Assembly (NCBI RefSeq): GCF_000154705.2
Contig: NZ_CM002917.1
Location: 2,126,461-2,190,460, forward strand
Length of the DNA: 64,000 bases
DNA from: Hoeflea phototrophica DFL-43
Lineage (GTDB): Bacteria > Pseudomonadota > Alphaproteobacteria > Rhizobiales > Rhizobiaceae
Direction: 5' to 3'
The notes under the pieces: model-generated
Database searches by the model: none
What the model saw: only the letters and a program-made list of their open reading frames with translations
What the model was told of the DNA's origin: nothing
Part shown: piece after piece, positions 33,752-42,492 of the stretch
Numbering within the stretch: position 1 is the first letter of the stretch
Layout of the letters: the number at the start of each line of letters is the position of its first letter
Position numbers and translations under genes: made by a program

Positions 33752-34768
33752 TCACCCCTGGTATTTCGACAGAAGCTGCTTTGCCTCGGCTGCCATGCGC
33801 GCGACAATTTCGGCAGCCGATGGCAGGTCCCTGATCAGCCCTAGTCCTTCGCCGGCCAGCAAGGGCAACTCATCGAAAGCGCCGGTTGCGCCTTGCATGG
33901 GGACCATGTTTGTAAAGCGGTGAAGCGGCACCTGCTGCCCCAAAAGGTCCATTTCTCCGATTTGTGGATGGTGCTCTGCTCCCACTGCGATCTTGTCGAC
34001 CTTGTCGTTCCATTCCGTCACAAGTGGCGTGCGAAGCACGCGGATCGGATTGAAATCCGGATGTTCCCGGCCGAATATGTGGGTCAGATCCGTGTCGGCC
34101 GTGTCGCTTTCAACGATGCGCTGCTTGTACTCTTCGGCAACCGCGGCCTCCCGTGTTGCAACGAACCTTGTGCCGATCCAGGCGCCATCGGCGCCAAGCA
34201 TCAGCGAAGCGGCCAGTCCGCGCCCATCTGCAATGCCGCCAGCAGCCAGCACCACAGCGCGGTCGCCCACTGCATCTACCACTGCAGGTGTCAGGGCGAT
34301 GGTTCCGGCCGTGCCGTAATTGTGGCCACCGGCTTCGGCACCCTGGGCAATGACCAGATCAATGCCATCCGCCACGGCGGCAATCGCGTCCGTGACCGAA
34401 CCGACCTGTTCCCAGACGTCGATGCCCGCGGCATGCATCTGATCGATCCAGGCTTTCTGCGGATGTCCCCAATGAAATGAAACCGCCTTCGGCTTCATTT
34501 GGCACATCAAATCGATATGTGCCTGGGATGTGAAAATGGTGATGAAATTGACATGATAGGCACGTGCAGTGCCGGCATTCATGCCGTTGACCAGCATTTC
34601 GACACCCTCGGGTGGGATGATCCCCACGCCCGCGATGGAACCCATTGCGCCAGCCTCACTCACCGCGATACCCAATGGCGGCGTCATGCCTGCAAAGGCC
34701 ATTCCCGCCTGTACGATTGGGACGGACAGACCATATTTCTCGGTAAGCCTGGTGCTGATTGTTGTCAT
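33752..34768 (-). CDS. Nitronate monooxygenase-family flavoprotein
   Basis: A 338-residue FMN-dependent TIM-barrel protein. VPIVQAGMAFAG, VNFITIFTSQAH, AQGAEAGGHNYG (with the catalytic-region His) and VLAAGGIADGRGLAASLMLGADGAWIGTRF are all family hallmarks. It oxidises alkyl nitronates in characterised members; some homologues have other roles. Start at ATG 34768 with GAGGGA upstream. It forms an operon with the NmrA-like gene and is divergent from an AraC regulator. Confidence 0.9.
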   Translation of the reverse strand: MTTISTRLTEKYGLSVPIVQAGMAFAGMTPPLGIAVSEAGAMGSIAGVGIIPPEGVEMLVNGMNAGTARAYHVNFITIFTSQAHIDLMCQMKPKAVSFHWGHPQKAWIDQMHAAGIDVWEQVGSVTDAIAAVADGIDLVIAQGAEAGGHNYGTAGTIALTPAVVDAVGDRAVVLAAGGIADGRGLAASLMLGADGAWIGTRFVATREAAVAEEYKQRIVESDTADTDLTHIFGREHPDFNPIRVLRTPLVTEWNDKVDKIAVGAEHHPQIGEMDLLGQQVPLHRFTNMVPMQGATGAFDELPLLAGEGLGLIRDLPSAAEIVARMAAEAKQLLSKYQG

Positions 34769-34839
34769 TCCGGTTCCCTCGGATACTGTCTTTTTCGATG
34801 GTGCCAGCGAACGGCATCGGGGTTGCCGTGGCAAGAGAG

Positions 34840-34857
34840 GCACTTGATCGAGAGTGC
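34840..34857. promoter_or_regulatory. Imperfect palindrome in a divergent intergenic region
   Basis: GCACT (34840-34844) and AGTGC (34853-34857) flank a TTGATCGA-like centre between the nitronate monooxygenase and AraC genes. It could be a regulator site; support is only symmetry and position. Confidence 0.3.
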
Positions 34858-34896
34858 ACTTTGACCTTATCTGGACGCAGTCCGGAGAAGATTTGA

Positions 34897-35832
34897 ATGC
34901 ATTTGGAGCGTCCGAAGCAGACCAATGTGCCCGCCAAAGTCTGGTCGACGAAAGGCTTGGCAAAGCCCTTCGGCTACTGGCAGGAGACCGTCAGCCAGGC
35001 CTACACAGCGTTGTCTCCCGAACCTGTCGACAGCAGACCATTTCATGGCCAGATCAAGCTTTTCGAGCTCGCTGACGATGCCAGCATCTCGTCAATCAAG
35101 GCCGGCGCGCAGATTGTTCGGCGGACCCGGCAGGACATACAGCTTCGGGCTTGCGAAGCTGTTTTCATCAATTTTCAGCTGCAGGGACAAAGCACGATTT
35201 CCCAGCGCGGAATCGAGGCCAAAATCGATGCGGGCTCGCTCGTTCTACTCGATGCGACCGAACCTTTTGCAATGAAATTTGACCGCCAGTTCGAGCAAGC
35301 CTGTCTGCATCTTCCGAAATCGGCGCTGGAGGTCAACGGCATCCGGGCCTCGGAATTCGTCGGCCGCGCCGTCACAAGGCAATCGGGCTTCGCCGCGCCG
35401 CTGTTTTCGGCCATCGACAGTCTGACCGCCGGCGTGCCGGCGCCACATGTGCTGCCTGGACTGATGCAGATGCTGTCCTTCGGATTGTCCAATGCGCGCA
35501 GGAATGCCGTTGCAGATCAACATCTTGTAACGGTTCAGAACTTCGTAGTTCACAACATGGGAAACAGCGATCTGTCGCCCGGGCTGACCGCACGGCATTT
35601 CCGGATTTCAACGCGTCACCTGCACAAATTGTTTGCCCGAGACGGAATCACATTCGGCACGTTCTTGCTTGATGCCCGGTTGCAGGCCTGCCGGAAGCGG
35701 ATACTTGCTTCGCCGGACGAGCCCGTCAGCCTTGTCGCCTTCGCCCATGGCTTCCGCAGCCAGAGCCATTTTTCCCGCGCATTCCGCCAGAAGTTCGGAT
35801 GTTCGCCAAATCAACTGCGAAAATCCCATTGA
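34897..35832 (+). CDS. AraC-family transcriptional regulator
   Basis: A 311-residue protein. The N-terminal ~190 residues match the AraC-binding-like domain 2 (FINFQLQGQSTISQRG, then DAGSLVLLDATEPFAM). The C-terminal ~100 residues are a double helix-turn-helix (LTARHFRISTRHLHKLFARDG and VAFAHGFRSQSHFSRAFRQKFGCSP). It is divergent from the nitronate monooxygenase/NmrA pair and likely activates it. Confidence 0.9.
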   Translation: MHLERPKQTNVPAKVWSTKGLAKPFGYWQETVSQAYTALSPEPVDSRPFHGQIKLFELADDASISSIKAGAQIVRRTRQDIQLRACEAVFINFQLQGQSTISQRGIEAKIDAGSLVLLDATEPFAMKFDRQFEQACLHLPKSALEVNGIRASEFVGRAVTRQSGFAAPLFSAIDSLTAGVPAPHVLPGLMQMLSFGLSNARRNAVADQHLVTVQNFVVHNMGNSDLSPGLTARHFRISTRHLHKLFARDGITFGTFLLDARLQACRKRILASPDEPVSLVAFAHGFRSQSHFSRAFRQKFGCSPNQLRKSH

Positions 35833-35898
35833 AATGCCGGCGGCTTCGCCGGTGCATTTGGGACCAAGCCGAAAAAGACCAACAGTCTCGAGCAGCGA

Positions 35899-36451
35899 TT
35901 AGATGAAGTGAAGGCTGATCGGTTTTCCCGCGATCAGCTGCACATCGATCCTGAAGCCGAACAGGGTCTCCAGCACCTCCGGGCGCATCACGTCCTCGCT
36001 GCTGCCGTCGGCAACGATCTTTCCTTCACGCATCCCCACAATCCGGTCGGCATGAACAGCGGCATGGTTGAGATCGTGCAGGACGATGATGATGCTGCGA
36101 CCGGTCGTGTCCGCCACTTGGCGCAGGGTGCGCATCAGTTCGCGTGCATAGAAGATGTCGAGATTGTTCAACGGCTCATCGAGAAGCATGTAGCCGGTGC
36201 CCTGCGCGAAACACATCGCAGCCCGGACCCTCTGGCGCTCACCGCCTGACAGGGTGTCGACGAATTTTCCCCTGATGTCCCAGAGATCGAAGGTCTTGAG
36301 TGCCTGTCCGACTTCGTCATGATCTTTGCCTGTTGGCCGGCCCTGATGGTGCGGGTACCGGCCAAACTGGACAAGCTCGCCAACCCGCAACCGGCTGGCG
36401 ATGCTGTTGTCCTTGTCCGACATCAGCGCCCTTGAGACAGATTTGGTTTAA
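35899..36451 (-). pseudogene. Iron/siderophore-type ABC transporter ATPase, N-terminus removed by IS element
   Basis: The signature LSGGERQRVRAAMCFAQ, Walker B MLLDEPLNNLDIFYAR and IVLHDLNHAAVHADRI are intact, as in FecE/FepC-type ATPases. Walker A and about 80 N-terminal residues are missing. The first ATG on this strand is at 36423, but the frame stays open upstream (ending ...SVSRALMSDK) right to the IS boundary near 36451. This shows truncation by the insertion. The 5' part is not found beyond the IS, so a deletion followed. No cognate permease or binding protein remains nearby. Confidence 0.88.
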
Positions 36452-36502
36452 TTGAGAAGAGAGGATTTTCGGCTCATCGTAGCTCACTCAAAGGAAGCGA
36501 AG

Positions 36503-36877
36503 ATGAGACAGAAAACCGGGCCACAGACATCGGCGGCAGAGAAGACGATCAAGGACATTCGCCGCGCGACGCGCAAACACCATTCGTCCGAGGACAAAAT
36601 CCGTATCGTGCTGGAGGGCCTTCGTGGCGAGGACAGCATTGCCACAATCTGCCGCCGCGAAGGCATCGCCGAGAGCCTGTATTATAGCTGGTCGAAGGAA
36701 TTCCTCGAAGCCGGCAAGAAGCGGCTTGCCGGAGACACGGCCCGTCCGGCGACCAGCGACGAGGTGAAGGTGCTACGCCGTGAAAGCCGTGACTTGAAAG
36801 AGGCGCTGGCCGACCTCACCCTGGAAAACCGTCTGCTCAAAAAAAGCATGATCGGGCATGGGGGCGACGAGGAATGA
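36503..36877 (+). CDS. IS3-family transposase OrfA
   Basis: A 124-residue DNA-binding protein. SEDKIRIVLEGLRGEDSIATICRREGIAESLYYSWSKEF is the helix-turn-helix and is followed by a Leu-rich coiled coil (LADLTLENRLLKKSM). AAAGGAAG precedes the ATG at 36503. The stop overlaps the OrfB start (ATGA). A run of seven A (36839-36845) near the end lies where IS3 elements often shift to -1, and the -1 frame is open from it into OrfB. Confidence 0.92.
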   Translation: MRQKTGPQTSAAEKTIKDIRRATRKHHSSEDKIRIVLEGLRGEDSIATICRREGIAESLYYSWSKEFLEAGKKRLAGDTARPATSDEVKVLRRESRDLKEALADLTLENRLLKKSMIGHGGDEE

Positions 36878-37854
36878 GATATCCTGCCACTGAGAAGCTT
36901 GAAATCATCCGGCTCGTCGAAGAATCTCACCTGCCTGCCAAGCAGACGCTCGACAAACTCGGCATTCCCCGGCCGACCTTCTATCGCTGGTACGACCGTT
37001 TTCTGACACACGGCGTCGAAGGCCTGGAAGATCGGCACTCGGCCCCATCGCGGGTGTGGAACCGCATCCCCGACGACATGCGTGATCGCATTGTCACCAT
37101 GGCCCTGGACCATGCAGATCTGTCTCCACGCGAGCTGGCGGTCAAGTTCACCGACACGGAAAGCTATTTCGTGTCAGAGGCTTCGGTCTACCGCCTTCTG
37201 AAGGCCCACGACCTGATCACGTCGCCAGCCTATATAGTCATCAAAGCCAACAACGAGTTCAAGGACAAGACCACGCGACCGAACGAGATGTGGCAAACCG
37301 ACTTCACCTATCTGAAGGTCATTGGCTGGGGATGGTTCTACCTATCGACCATCCTCGACGACTATTCCCGCTACATCATCGCCTGGAAGCTGTGCACCAG
37401 CATGAAGGTCGATGACGTCACAGACACGCTCGACCTGGCGCTGGTCGCATCAGGCTGCGACACGGTAAAGGTCGAACACCGACCGCGCCTGCTGTCGGAT
37501 AATGGCCCATGTTACGTCGCTGCCGATCTCGGTGAATGGCTGGAAAAACACAAGATCGGCCAGGTCCACGGTGCTCCGGGCCATCCGCAGACGCAAGACA
37601 AAATCGAACGCTGGCACCAGACGTTAAAGAACCGCATTCTCCTGGAAAACTACTTCTTCCAAGAAGACCTCGAAGCCCAAATCGCGGCTTTCGTCGAGCA
37701 TTACAACCATCGCCGATACCACGAGAGCCTCGACAATCTCACCCCGGCTGACGTCTACTTCGGGCGAGGCCAGACCATCTTGCTCCAACGCGAAAGGATC
37801 AAACGAAACACCATCAAGCAGCGCCGCTTGAAGCACAATGCAAAAGCGGCTTAA
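36874..37854 (+). CDS. IS3-family transposase OrfB (DDE integrase)
   Basis: A 326-residue catalytic subunit with an N-terminal helix-turn-helix (LDKLGIPRPTFYRWYDRF) and an rve integrase core. The DDE residues are visible in MWQTDFTYLKV (D), LSDNGPCYVA (D) and GHPQTQDKIERWHQ (E). Length is normal and no interruption is visible, so the element may still be functional, alone or as an OrfAB fusion made by frameshifting. Confidence 0.93.
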   Translation: MRYPATEKLEIIRLVEESHLPAKQTLDKLGIPRPTFYRWYDRFLTHGVEGLEDRHSAPSRVWNRIPDDMRDRIVTMALDHADLSPRELAVKFTDTESYFVSEASVYRLLKAHDLITSPAYIVIKANNEFKDKTTRPNEMWQTDFTYLKVIGWGWFYLSTILDDYSRYIIAWKLCTSMKVDDVTDTLDLALVASGCDTVKVEHRPRLLSDNGPCYVAADLGEWLEKHKIGQVHGAPGHPQTQDKIERWHQTLKNRILLENYFFQEDLEAQIAAFVEHYNHRRYHESLDNLTPADVYFGRGQTILLQRERIKRNTIKQRRLKHNAKAA

Positions 37855-38008
37855 ATCGAACCGCAAACCGAGCCGGAAACTCCACTCTTCCAACGCACGA
37901 AAAGTCTCAAATCATTCGACGACGGACAATTTGAACCTGAGTGCTTGTCAAAAACCAATGACAAGTAACGTGCAGCCCCCGGTCTTCCTCAATGGTGCTG
38001 CTGTCGCG

Positions 38009-38752
38009 CTAATAGGTGGCACGGCCTCCAGACAGGTCGAACACACCGGCAGTGGTGAAGCTGTTTTCGCGCGAACACAGCCAGGCGATCATCTCGGCCG
38101 CTTCGTTGAGTTCAAGAAAGCGGCCTCGCGGAATCTTTGACAGCATATAGTCGATATGGGTTTGCGCCATCTGGTCAAAGATCCGGGTGCGCGCCGCTGC
38201 TGGAGTTACGCAATTCACGGCAATGTCCAGCCCGGCAAGCTCCTTTCCAAGTGATTTGGTAAAGCCGATGACGCCCGCTTTTGACGCGGAATATGCGGAT
38301 GCGTTGGGGTTGCCTTCCTTGCCTGCAACCGAGGCGATGTTGACGATCCGGCCATAGGCCTGTGCCCGCATGGTCGGCACGACGGCGCGGTTGACGTGAA
38401 AGGTGCCGTTCAGATTGACCGCGATGATTTTCGCGAACTCATCCACCGGGTACTCCTCGACGGGCGCGTTGGAACCGGCGATGCCTGCCGAATTGACGAG
38501 GATGTCGATACGGCCAAGCGCGTCGAGCGTTTTCGCACAGGCGCTTTGAACATCGTCCCAGTCGGAGATATCCACCTTCAGGGCAATTGCCTGATCAAGA
38601 CTTTGCGCGGTCCGTTCTGCCAGTTCCTGGTCCATATCCCATAGGGCGATCCTGGCGCCTCCGCTGCTCAACCGCCGCGCCACGGCTTCGCCAATGCCCT
38701 GCGCTCCGCCAGTCACGATTGCGACCATCCCCTGGAACTGATTGTCACTCAT
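38009..38752 (-). CDS. Short-chain dehydrogenase (FabG/2-dehydro-3-deoxy-sugar-acid dehydrogenase-like)
   Basis: A 247-residue classical SDR with TGGAQGIG, NSAG and SAYSASKAG motifs; the ending reads DLSGGRATY. GGGAGA lies before the ATG. The sequence style (AVNLNGTFHVNRAVVPTM, KEGNPNASAYS) recalls sugar-acid dehydrogenases from rhamnose/fucose pathways, but the assignment is not firm. It stands alone between the IS and two gene remnants, so it may be an orphan of a lost operon. Confidence 0.88.
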   Translation of the reverse strand: MSDNQFQGMVAIVTGGAQGIGEAVARRLSSGGARIALWDMDQELAERTAQSLDQAIALKVDISDWDDVQSACAKTLDALGRIDILVNSAGIAGSNAPVEEYPVDEFAKIIAVNLNGTFHVNRAVVPTMRAQAYGRIVNIASVAGKEGNPNASAYSASKAGVIGFTKSLGKELAGLDIAVNCVTPAAARTRIFDQMAQTHIDYMLSKIPRGRFLELNEAAEMIAWLCSRENSFTTAGVFDLSGGRATY

Positions 38753-39042
38753 ACGTTTTCTCCCAATTCACTTACTCGGCGCTCGTCTGACCGTGAACAC
38801 CTGTTTCCGTCTCCCCAGCGGTAACCGCAGGATGTGCCTGCATTCTTGCATGGTGCTTCGGTTCGGCACAGACCGCTACACATCCGCTCAAAAATAAAGA
38901 CGCAGGGGTATGGCGACCAACCCCGGGGCATCGCGGCCTGGCGTGAGGCTGCCAACCTTGGGTCAGGTGCCGTATTTATCATGCAGGCGACGGGGTGGTG
39001 ACCTTGGGAGAAGTGGTCCGCGCCTGCTTGGGGAGGAAGGCC

Positions 39043-39308
39043 ATGAAAAAGGCACTTGTCGATTCAGTAGCGACTTGTTTCCTGCTGCCCGCGGGAGCGT
39101 TGGCAGAGGACACCGTCAGGATTTGCATCCTGGTTGCGCCTGAGGGCGTTTTCGCAGCCGGTGGCGCCGATGGCGTTCGCAATGTGGAAATGGCATTCGA
39201 CCAGGCTGGCGGCATGGCCGGTGGCAAAAAACCGAGATTGTCGGCGCACCCAGTGACACCATGCCCGACACAGCCGTGCGCCAGTTCCGCGCCTTGAGCC
39301 AAGGCATG
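39043..39308 (+). pseudogene. Branched-chain amino acid/urea-type ABC binding protein, 5' remnant with frameshift
   Basis: A strong GGGGAGGAAGG site and ATG at 39043 begin a signal peptide and the start of a type-1 binding protein (EDTVRICILVAPEGVFAAGGADG...MAFDQAGGM). At the run of six A (39225-39231 region) the frame breaks. Adding one A restores TEIVGAPSDTMPDTAVRQF, typical of LivK-like proteins. After about 88 codons homology stops abruptly and another gene fragment begins. Full members have ~400 residues. Confidence 0.8.
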
Positions 39309-39595
39309 ACGAATTCGTGGTTGAGAAATTACGCATGTCGGCCTGGGAAGGCTCAAGTCTCGAGACCATTCTCAAGGCCGAAGGCCGTGACATGATCATT
39401 GAAACCGGCGCGTGGACGAACATGTCCAACGAGCACACCGCCCGCACCGGAGCCGACAAGGGCTATATCATGGTGATCCCGGAAGACGGATGCTCGAGAA
39501 TGAATGCCGACTGGCACAACGCCTCGATCAATTACGCGCTTCAGAATGTGTCGCTGGTGACCAAGACCGACACCGTGATAGCGGCGCTCGGTTGA
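39308..39595 (+). pseudogene. Isochorismatase-family cysteine hydrolase, 3' remnant
   Basis: From 39308 the frame encodes the last ~95 residues of a cysteine hydrolase: LRMSAWEGSSLETILKAEGRDMIIETGAWTNMS corresponds to the family's late helices. However, the catalytic Cys position of (V/T)GxxTNxC reads TNMS here. GADKGYIMVIPEDG and NASINYALQNV complete the fold. The N-terminal half is absent and the fragment is joined directly to the binding-protein remnant, a deletion fusion. Confidence 0.75.
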
Positions 39596-39636
39596 GGTTG
39601 CCGAGATCAGCCAAGAAGCTGTGTAGGGCGCATGGT

Positions 39637-39900
39637 CTACGTCGGTCGAACAGCTTCAGCCGGAGGAACGGTTGCATTATCCTGAAAAGGCTTGTCGCAA
39701 GTTTCAACGGCATCATGCAGCAGGTTACAAATTCTTTCGGCCGTCGAAATTGCGTTCTGCCAGACCAGAGATTGGATCTCCTCGAATTCGAGTGTCTCCA
39801 ACCCGTAGCTGGCAAGAGCGATCCAGTCATTGGACTTCGGCATCCCGTCTGGTCTTGATTGATCCGTCCGCGAGACTGCATCGTTAAATGCACTGATCAA
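39637..39900 (-). CDS. Possible small hypothetical protein
   Basis: An open frame of about 87 codons (possible TTG start at 39900; the frame is open up to an ATG at 40011 inside moeA). The sequence SNDWIALASYGLETLEFEEIQSLVWQNAISTAERICNLLHD looks like a real helical protein. I do not recognise it and no good ribosome-binding site is visible. It may be a remnant like its neighbours. Confidence 0.3.
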   Translation of the reverse strand: MISAFNDAVSRTDQSRPDGMPKSNDWIALASYGLETLEFEEIQSLVWQNAISTAERICNLLHDAVETCDKPFQDNATVPPAEAVRPT

Positions 39901-39955
39901 GAACCTTACGGCCGCATCGCCATCTTCCGACCGGCGAAACCAAGCATTGCAACGG

Positions 39956-41167
39956 TCAATCCCGCAACACGAGCACGTCACATGCTTCACCGGCCTTTGC
40001 GGCGGGCGCAAGGGGTGGGCGGATGATCAGGCAGCGGGCATCGGCGAAGACCTTCATCAGCGACGAATCCTGCCGTGGCATAGGGCTGGCGACAAGGGCG
40101 CCGGATGGGTCGCGGGAGAGATCGCCGCGCAGATAGTCCTGACGCAGATCGTTTGAGGGCAAATCCCGGCCAAGGACTGCGGATTTGACCCGCGCCGGAT
40201 CCGGCAACCCGGCAAGGCGGGTGATCAATGGCTCCAGGAACAGATGTGCGCAGACGAGGCTCGACGCCGGGTTCCCAGGCAGACCCAGAACACGCATGTT
40301 GCCAAGACGGCCCGACATCAGTGGCTTGCCCGGCCGCATGGCGATTTTCCAGAAATCAAGAGCCATCCCGCGTGCCGTGAGCGCTTTCTGCACCAGGTCA
40401 TGGTCGCCCACCGAAGCTCCGCCGATGGTCACCAGCACGTCGGCTCGTTGCGCAATGGCTGAATCCAGCGCCCCATCAAGCGCTTCCATCCGGTCTTCCG
40501 CGATGCCCAGATCGAACACTTGAGCGCCTGCGCCGCGCGCCAGCGCGCCAACGCCGTAAGTGTTCGATGCAATGATCTGGCCCGGCCCGAGTGTCTCGCC
40601 CGGCAGCCGCAATTCGTCGCCTGTGGCAAGAATGGCAATCCTGGGCTGCCTGTAGACGGGCAGGGTGGCGTGGTTCATCGCCGCGGTAAAGGTGATCGCA
40701 CCGGCGTCAAGCAAGCGCCCGGCCTCAAGCCCGGTCTTTCCTTCCTCGAAATCGATGCCGGCGGCGCGAATGTGCCGCCCTGGTTCCGCAGCCGCGGTGA
40801 TCCGCACGGAGCCACCGTCGATCCGCTCGGTGTTTTCCTGGATCACCACCGTGTCCGCGCCCGCGGGCACCGGCGCGCCGGTAAAAATACGAACTGCAGA
40901 TCCGGCGGACAGAGTCCCGTCAAAGCCATGTCCGGCAGCAGATTCACCCTGCAGCTTCAGCACCGCACCTGCCTGCGCATCTTCGGCTCGAACCGCATAA
41001 CCGTCCATTGCGGAGGCCGCGAAGGGCGGATGGGTGCGCAGCGCCTTGAGATCACTTGCAAGGACCCGGCCAAAACTCTGCGCCAGGGGTAGCATCTCAG
41101 CTTGGCTATCCGGAGCCGCGCCATCGAGAATGCGCGCAAGTGCTTCATCAACCGGCATCAAGTTCAT
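39956..41167 (-). CDS. moeA: Molybdopterin molybdenumtransferase MoeA
   Basis: A 403-residue cytosolic enzyme that inserts molybdate into adenylyl-molybdopterin. SAMDGYAVRAED, FTGAPVPAGADTVVIQE, ATGDEL, GGASVGDHDLV and LGLPGNPASSLVC are all MoeA landmarks. Its start overlaps the moaC stop. It ends the trpD-trpC-moaC-moeA run, with only degraded DNA downstream. Confidence 0.95.
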   Translation of the reverse strand: MNLMPVDEALARILDGAAPDSQAEMLPLAQSFGRVLASDLKALRTHPPFAASAMDGYAVRAEDAQAGAVLKLQGESAAGHGFDGTLSAGSAVRIFTGAPVPAGADTVVIQENTERIDGGSVRITAAAEPGRHIRAAGIDFEEGKTGLEAGRLLDAGAITFTAAMNHATLPVYRQPRIAILATGDELRLPGETLGPGQIIASNTYGVGALARGAGAQVFDLGIAEDRMEALDGALDSAIAQRADVLVTIGGASVGDHDLVQKALTARGMALDFWKIAMRPGKPLMSGRLGNMRVLGLPGNPASSLVCAHLFLEPLITRLAGLPDPARVKSAVLGRDLPSNDLRQDYLRGDLSRDPSGALVASPMPRQDSSLMKVFADARCLIIRPPLAPAAKAGEACDVLVLRD

Positions 41168-41676
41168 CAGCTCTTGCCCTTCGATGCAACGGCCCAGTTG
41201 CCGGATTTGCCGCCGGATTTGGTGATCACCCTGATCCCGCCGATCTCCATGCCGCGGTCCACAGCCTTGCCCATGTCATAAATGGTCAGGCAGGCAACCG
41301 AAGCCGCCGTCAACGCTTCCATCTCGACGCCGGTCTTGCCGGTGAGCTTGGCGAGCGTACGTACCTGCAAGCCGGGCAGGGCCTCGTCCGGTGTGATCTC
41401 GACACTGACCTTGGTCAGCGCCAGCGGATGGCACAGCGGAATAAGGTTGGCGGTCTGTTTGGCGGCCATGATGCCGGCGATCCGCGCGGCACCGATGACG
41501 TCGCCTTTTTTCATGTCGCCGGCCATGATCAGCGCAAGCGTCTCGGGCCTCATCCGCACATGACCTTCGGCCTCTGCGATGCGGGTCGTGTCGGCCTTGT
41601 CGCCGACATCCACCATCACGGCCGTCCCGTCTTCGGCCAAGTGTGTCAGGCGTGGAGCGCCGGGGTCGGCCATCAT
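41167..41676 (-). CDS. moaC: Cyclic pyranopterin monophosphate synthase MoaC
   Basis: A 169-residue enzyme of molybdenum cofactor biosynthesis. [31 protein letters not shown] (with active-site His) and [20 protein letters not shown] are diagnostic. The N-terminus reads MMADP; the second Met at 41673 is an alternative start. It overlaps the trpC 3' end and the moeA start. Confidence 0.95.
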   Translation of the reverse strand: MMADPGAPRLTHLAEDGTAVMVDVGDKADTTRIAEAEGHVRMRPETLALIMAGDMKKGDVIGAARIAGIMAAKQTANLIPLCHPLALTKVSVEITPDEALPGLQVRTLAKLTGKTGVEMEALTAASVACLTIYDMGKAVDRGMEIGGIRVITKSGGKSGNWAVASKGKS

Positions 41677-42488
41677 TCGGCTGCCGCAGCAGCGTCAGCG
41701 CCAGTGAGCAGCGCACGGGTGGCAGCGGTGACATCGTCCTGCCGCATAAGGCTCTCGCCCACCAGGAACGTGGATATCGCGCTTGTGGAGAGGCGTACGC
41801 AATCGGCATGGGTACCAATCCCGCTTTCTCCCACCAGGATGCGGCCGTCTGGAACCATCGCGGCCAGCCGCTCGGACACCGACAGCGAAACCTCGAAGGT
41901 GCGCAGATTGCGGTTGTTGACGCCAATCAGCGGGCTGTCTAGCTTCAGCGCGCGTTCCATCTCACGCTCGTCATGAACCTCGATCAGGGCTGCCATACCA
42001 AGCCCGTGGGCTTCATCTTCAAGCCGCCTGGCGTCGTCATCGTCAAGCGAAGCCATGATGATCAGGATCGCGTCGGCATCCCAGCTCCGGGCTTCGTGGA
42101 CCTGGTAGATGTCGAACATGAAATCCTTGCGCAAGGCCGGCAGGCTGCAGGCCGCGCGGGCTGCGGTCAAGAACTCCGGCGCACCCTGAAACGACGGGGT
42201 GTCGGTGAGCACTGACAAGCAGGCCGCACCACCGGCCTCATAGGCCTTTGCAAGTGCCGGCGGGTTGAAATCGGCACGGATCAGACCCTTGGAAGGGCTT
42301 GCCTTCTTGATTTCCGCAATCAGCGCGTAGCCGCCAGCCTGATGCTTGGCTTCGATCGCGGCTGCGAAGCCGCGCGGCGCTTCAAGGTCGCGCGCTCGCG
42401 CCTTGACCTCAGCAAGCGGAACCCGTGCCTTGGCGGCGGCAATCTCGTCGCGCTTGTAGGCTTCGATCTTTGCGAGGATGTCGCTCAT
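41673..42488 (-). CDS. trpC: Indole-3-glycerol phosphate synthase TrpC
   Basis: A 271-residue TIM-barrel enzyme for the ring-closing step of tryptophan synthesis. [20 protein letters not shown] contains the catalytic Lys, [22 protein letters not shown] and [12 protein letters not shown] follow. Start ATG 42488, 4 bp after the trpD stop. It is monofunctional, as usual in rhizobia, with trpF elsewhere. Confidence 0.95.
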   Translation of the reverse strand: MSDILAKIEAYKRDEIAAAKARVPLAEVKARARDLEAPRGFAAAIEAKHQAGGYALIAEIKKASPSKGLIRADFNPPALAKAYEAGGAACLSVLTDTPSFQGAPEFLTAARAACSLPALRKDFMFDIYQVHEARSWDADAILIIMASLDDDDARRLEDEAHGLGMAALIEVHDEREMERALKLDSPLIGVNNRNLRTFEVSLSVSERLAAMVPDGRILVGESGIGTHADCVRLSTSAISTFLVGESLMRQDDVTAATRALLTGADAAAAAE

Positions 42489-42492
42489 CGTG

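Larger units (their letters stand above)
36452..37893 (+). mobile_element. IS3-family insertion sequence (about 1.44 kb)
   Basis: The two transposase genes are flanked by imperfect inverted repeats. GAAGAGAGGATTTTCGGCTC (36456-36475) matches the complement of GAGCCGGAAACTCCACTCTTC (37870-37890), with TTG and CAA at the outer edges. Outer boundaries are approximate to a few bases and I see no clear target duplication, consistent with a later deletion on one side. It truncates the ABC ATPase gene to its left. Confidence 0.85.
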
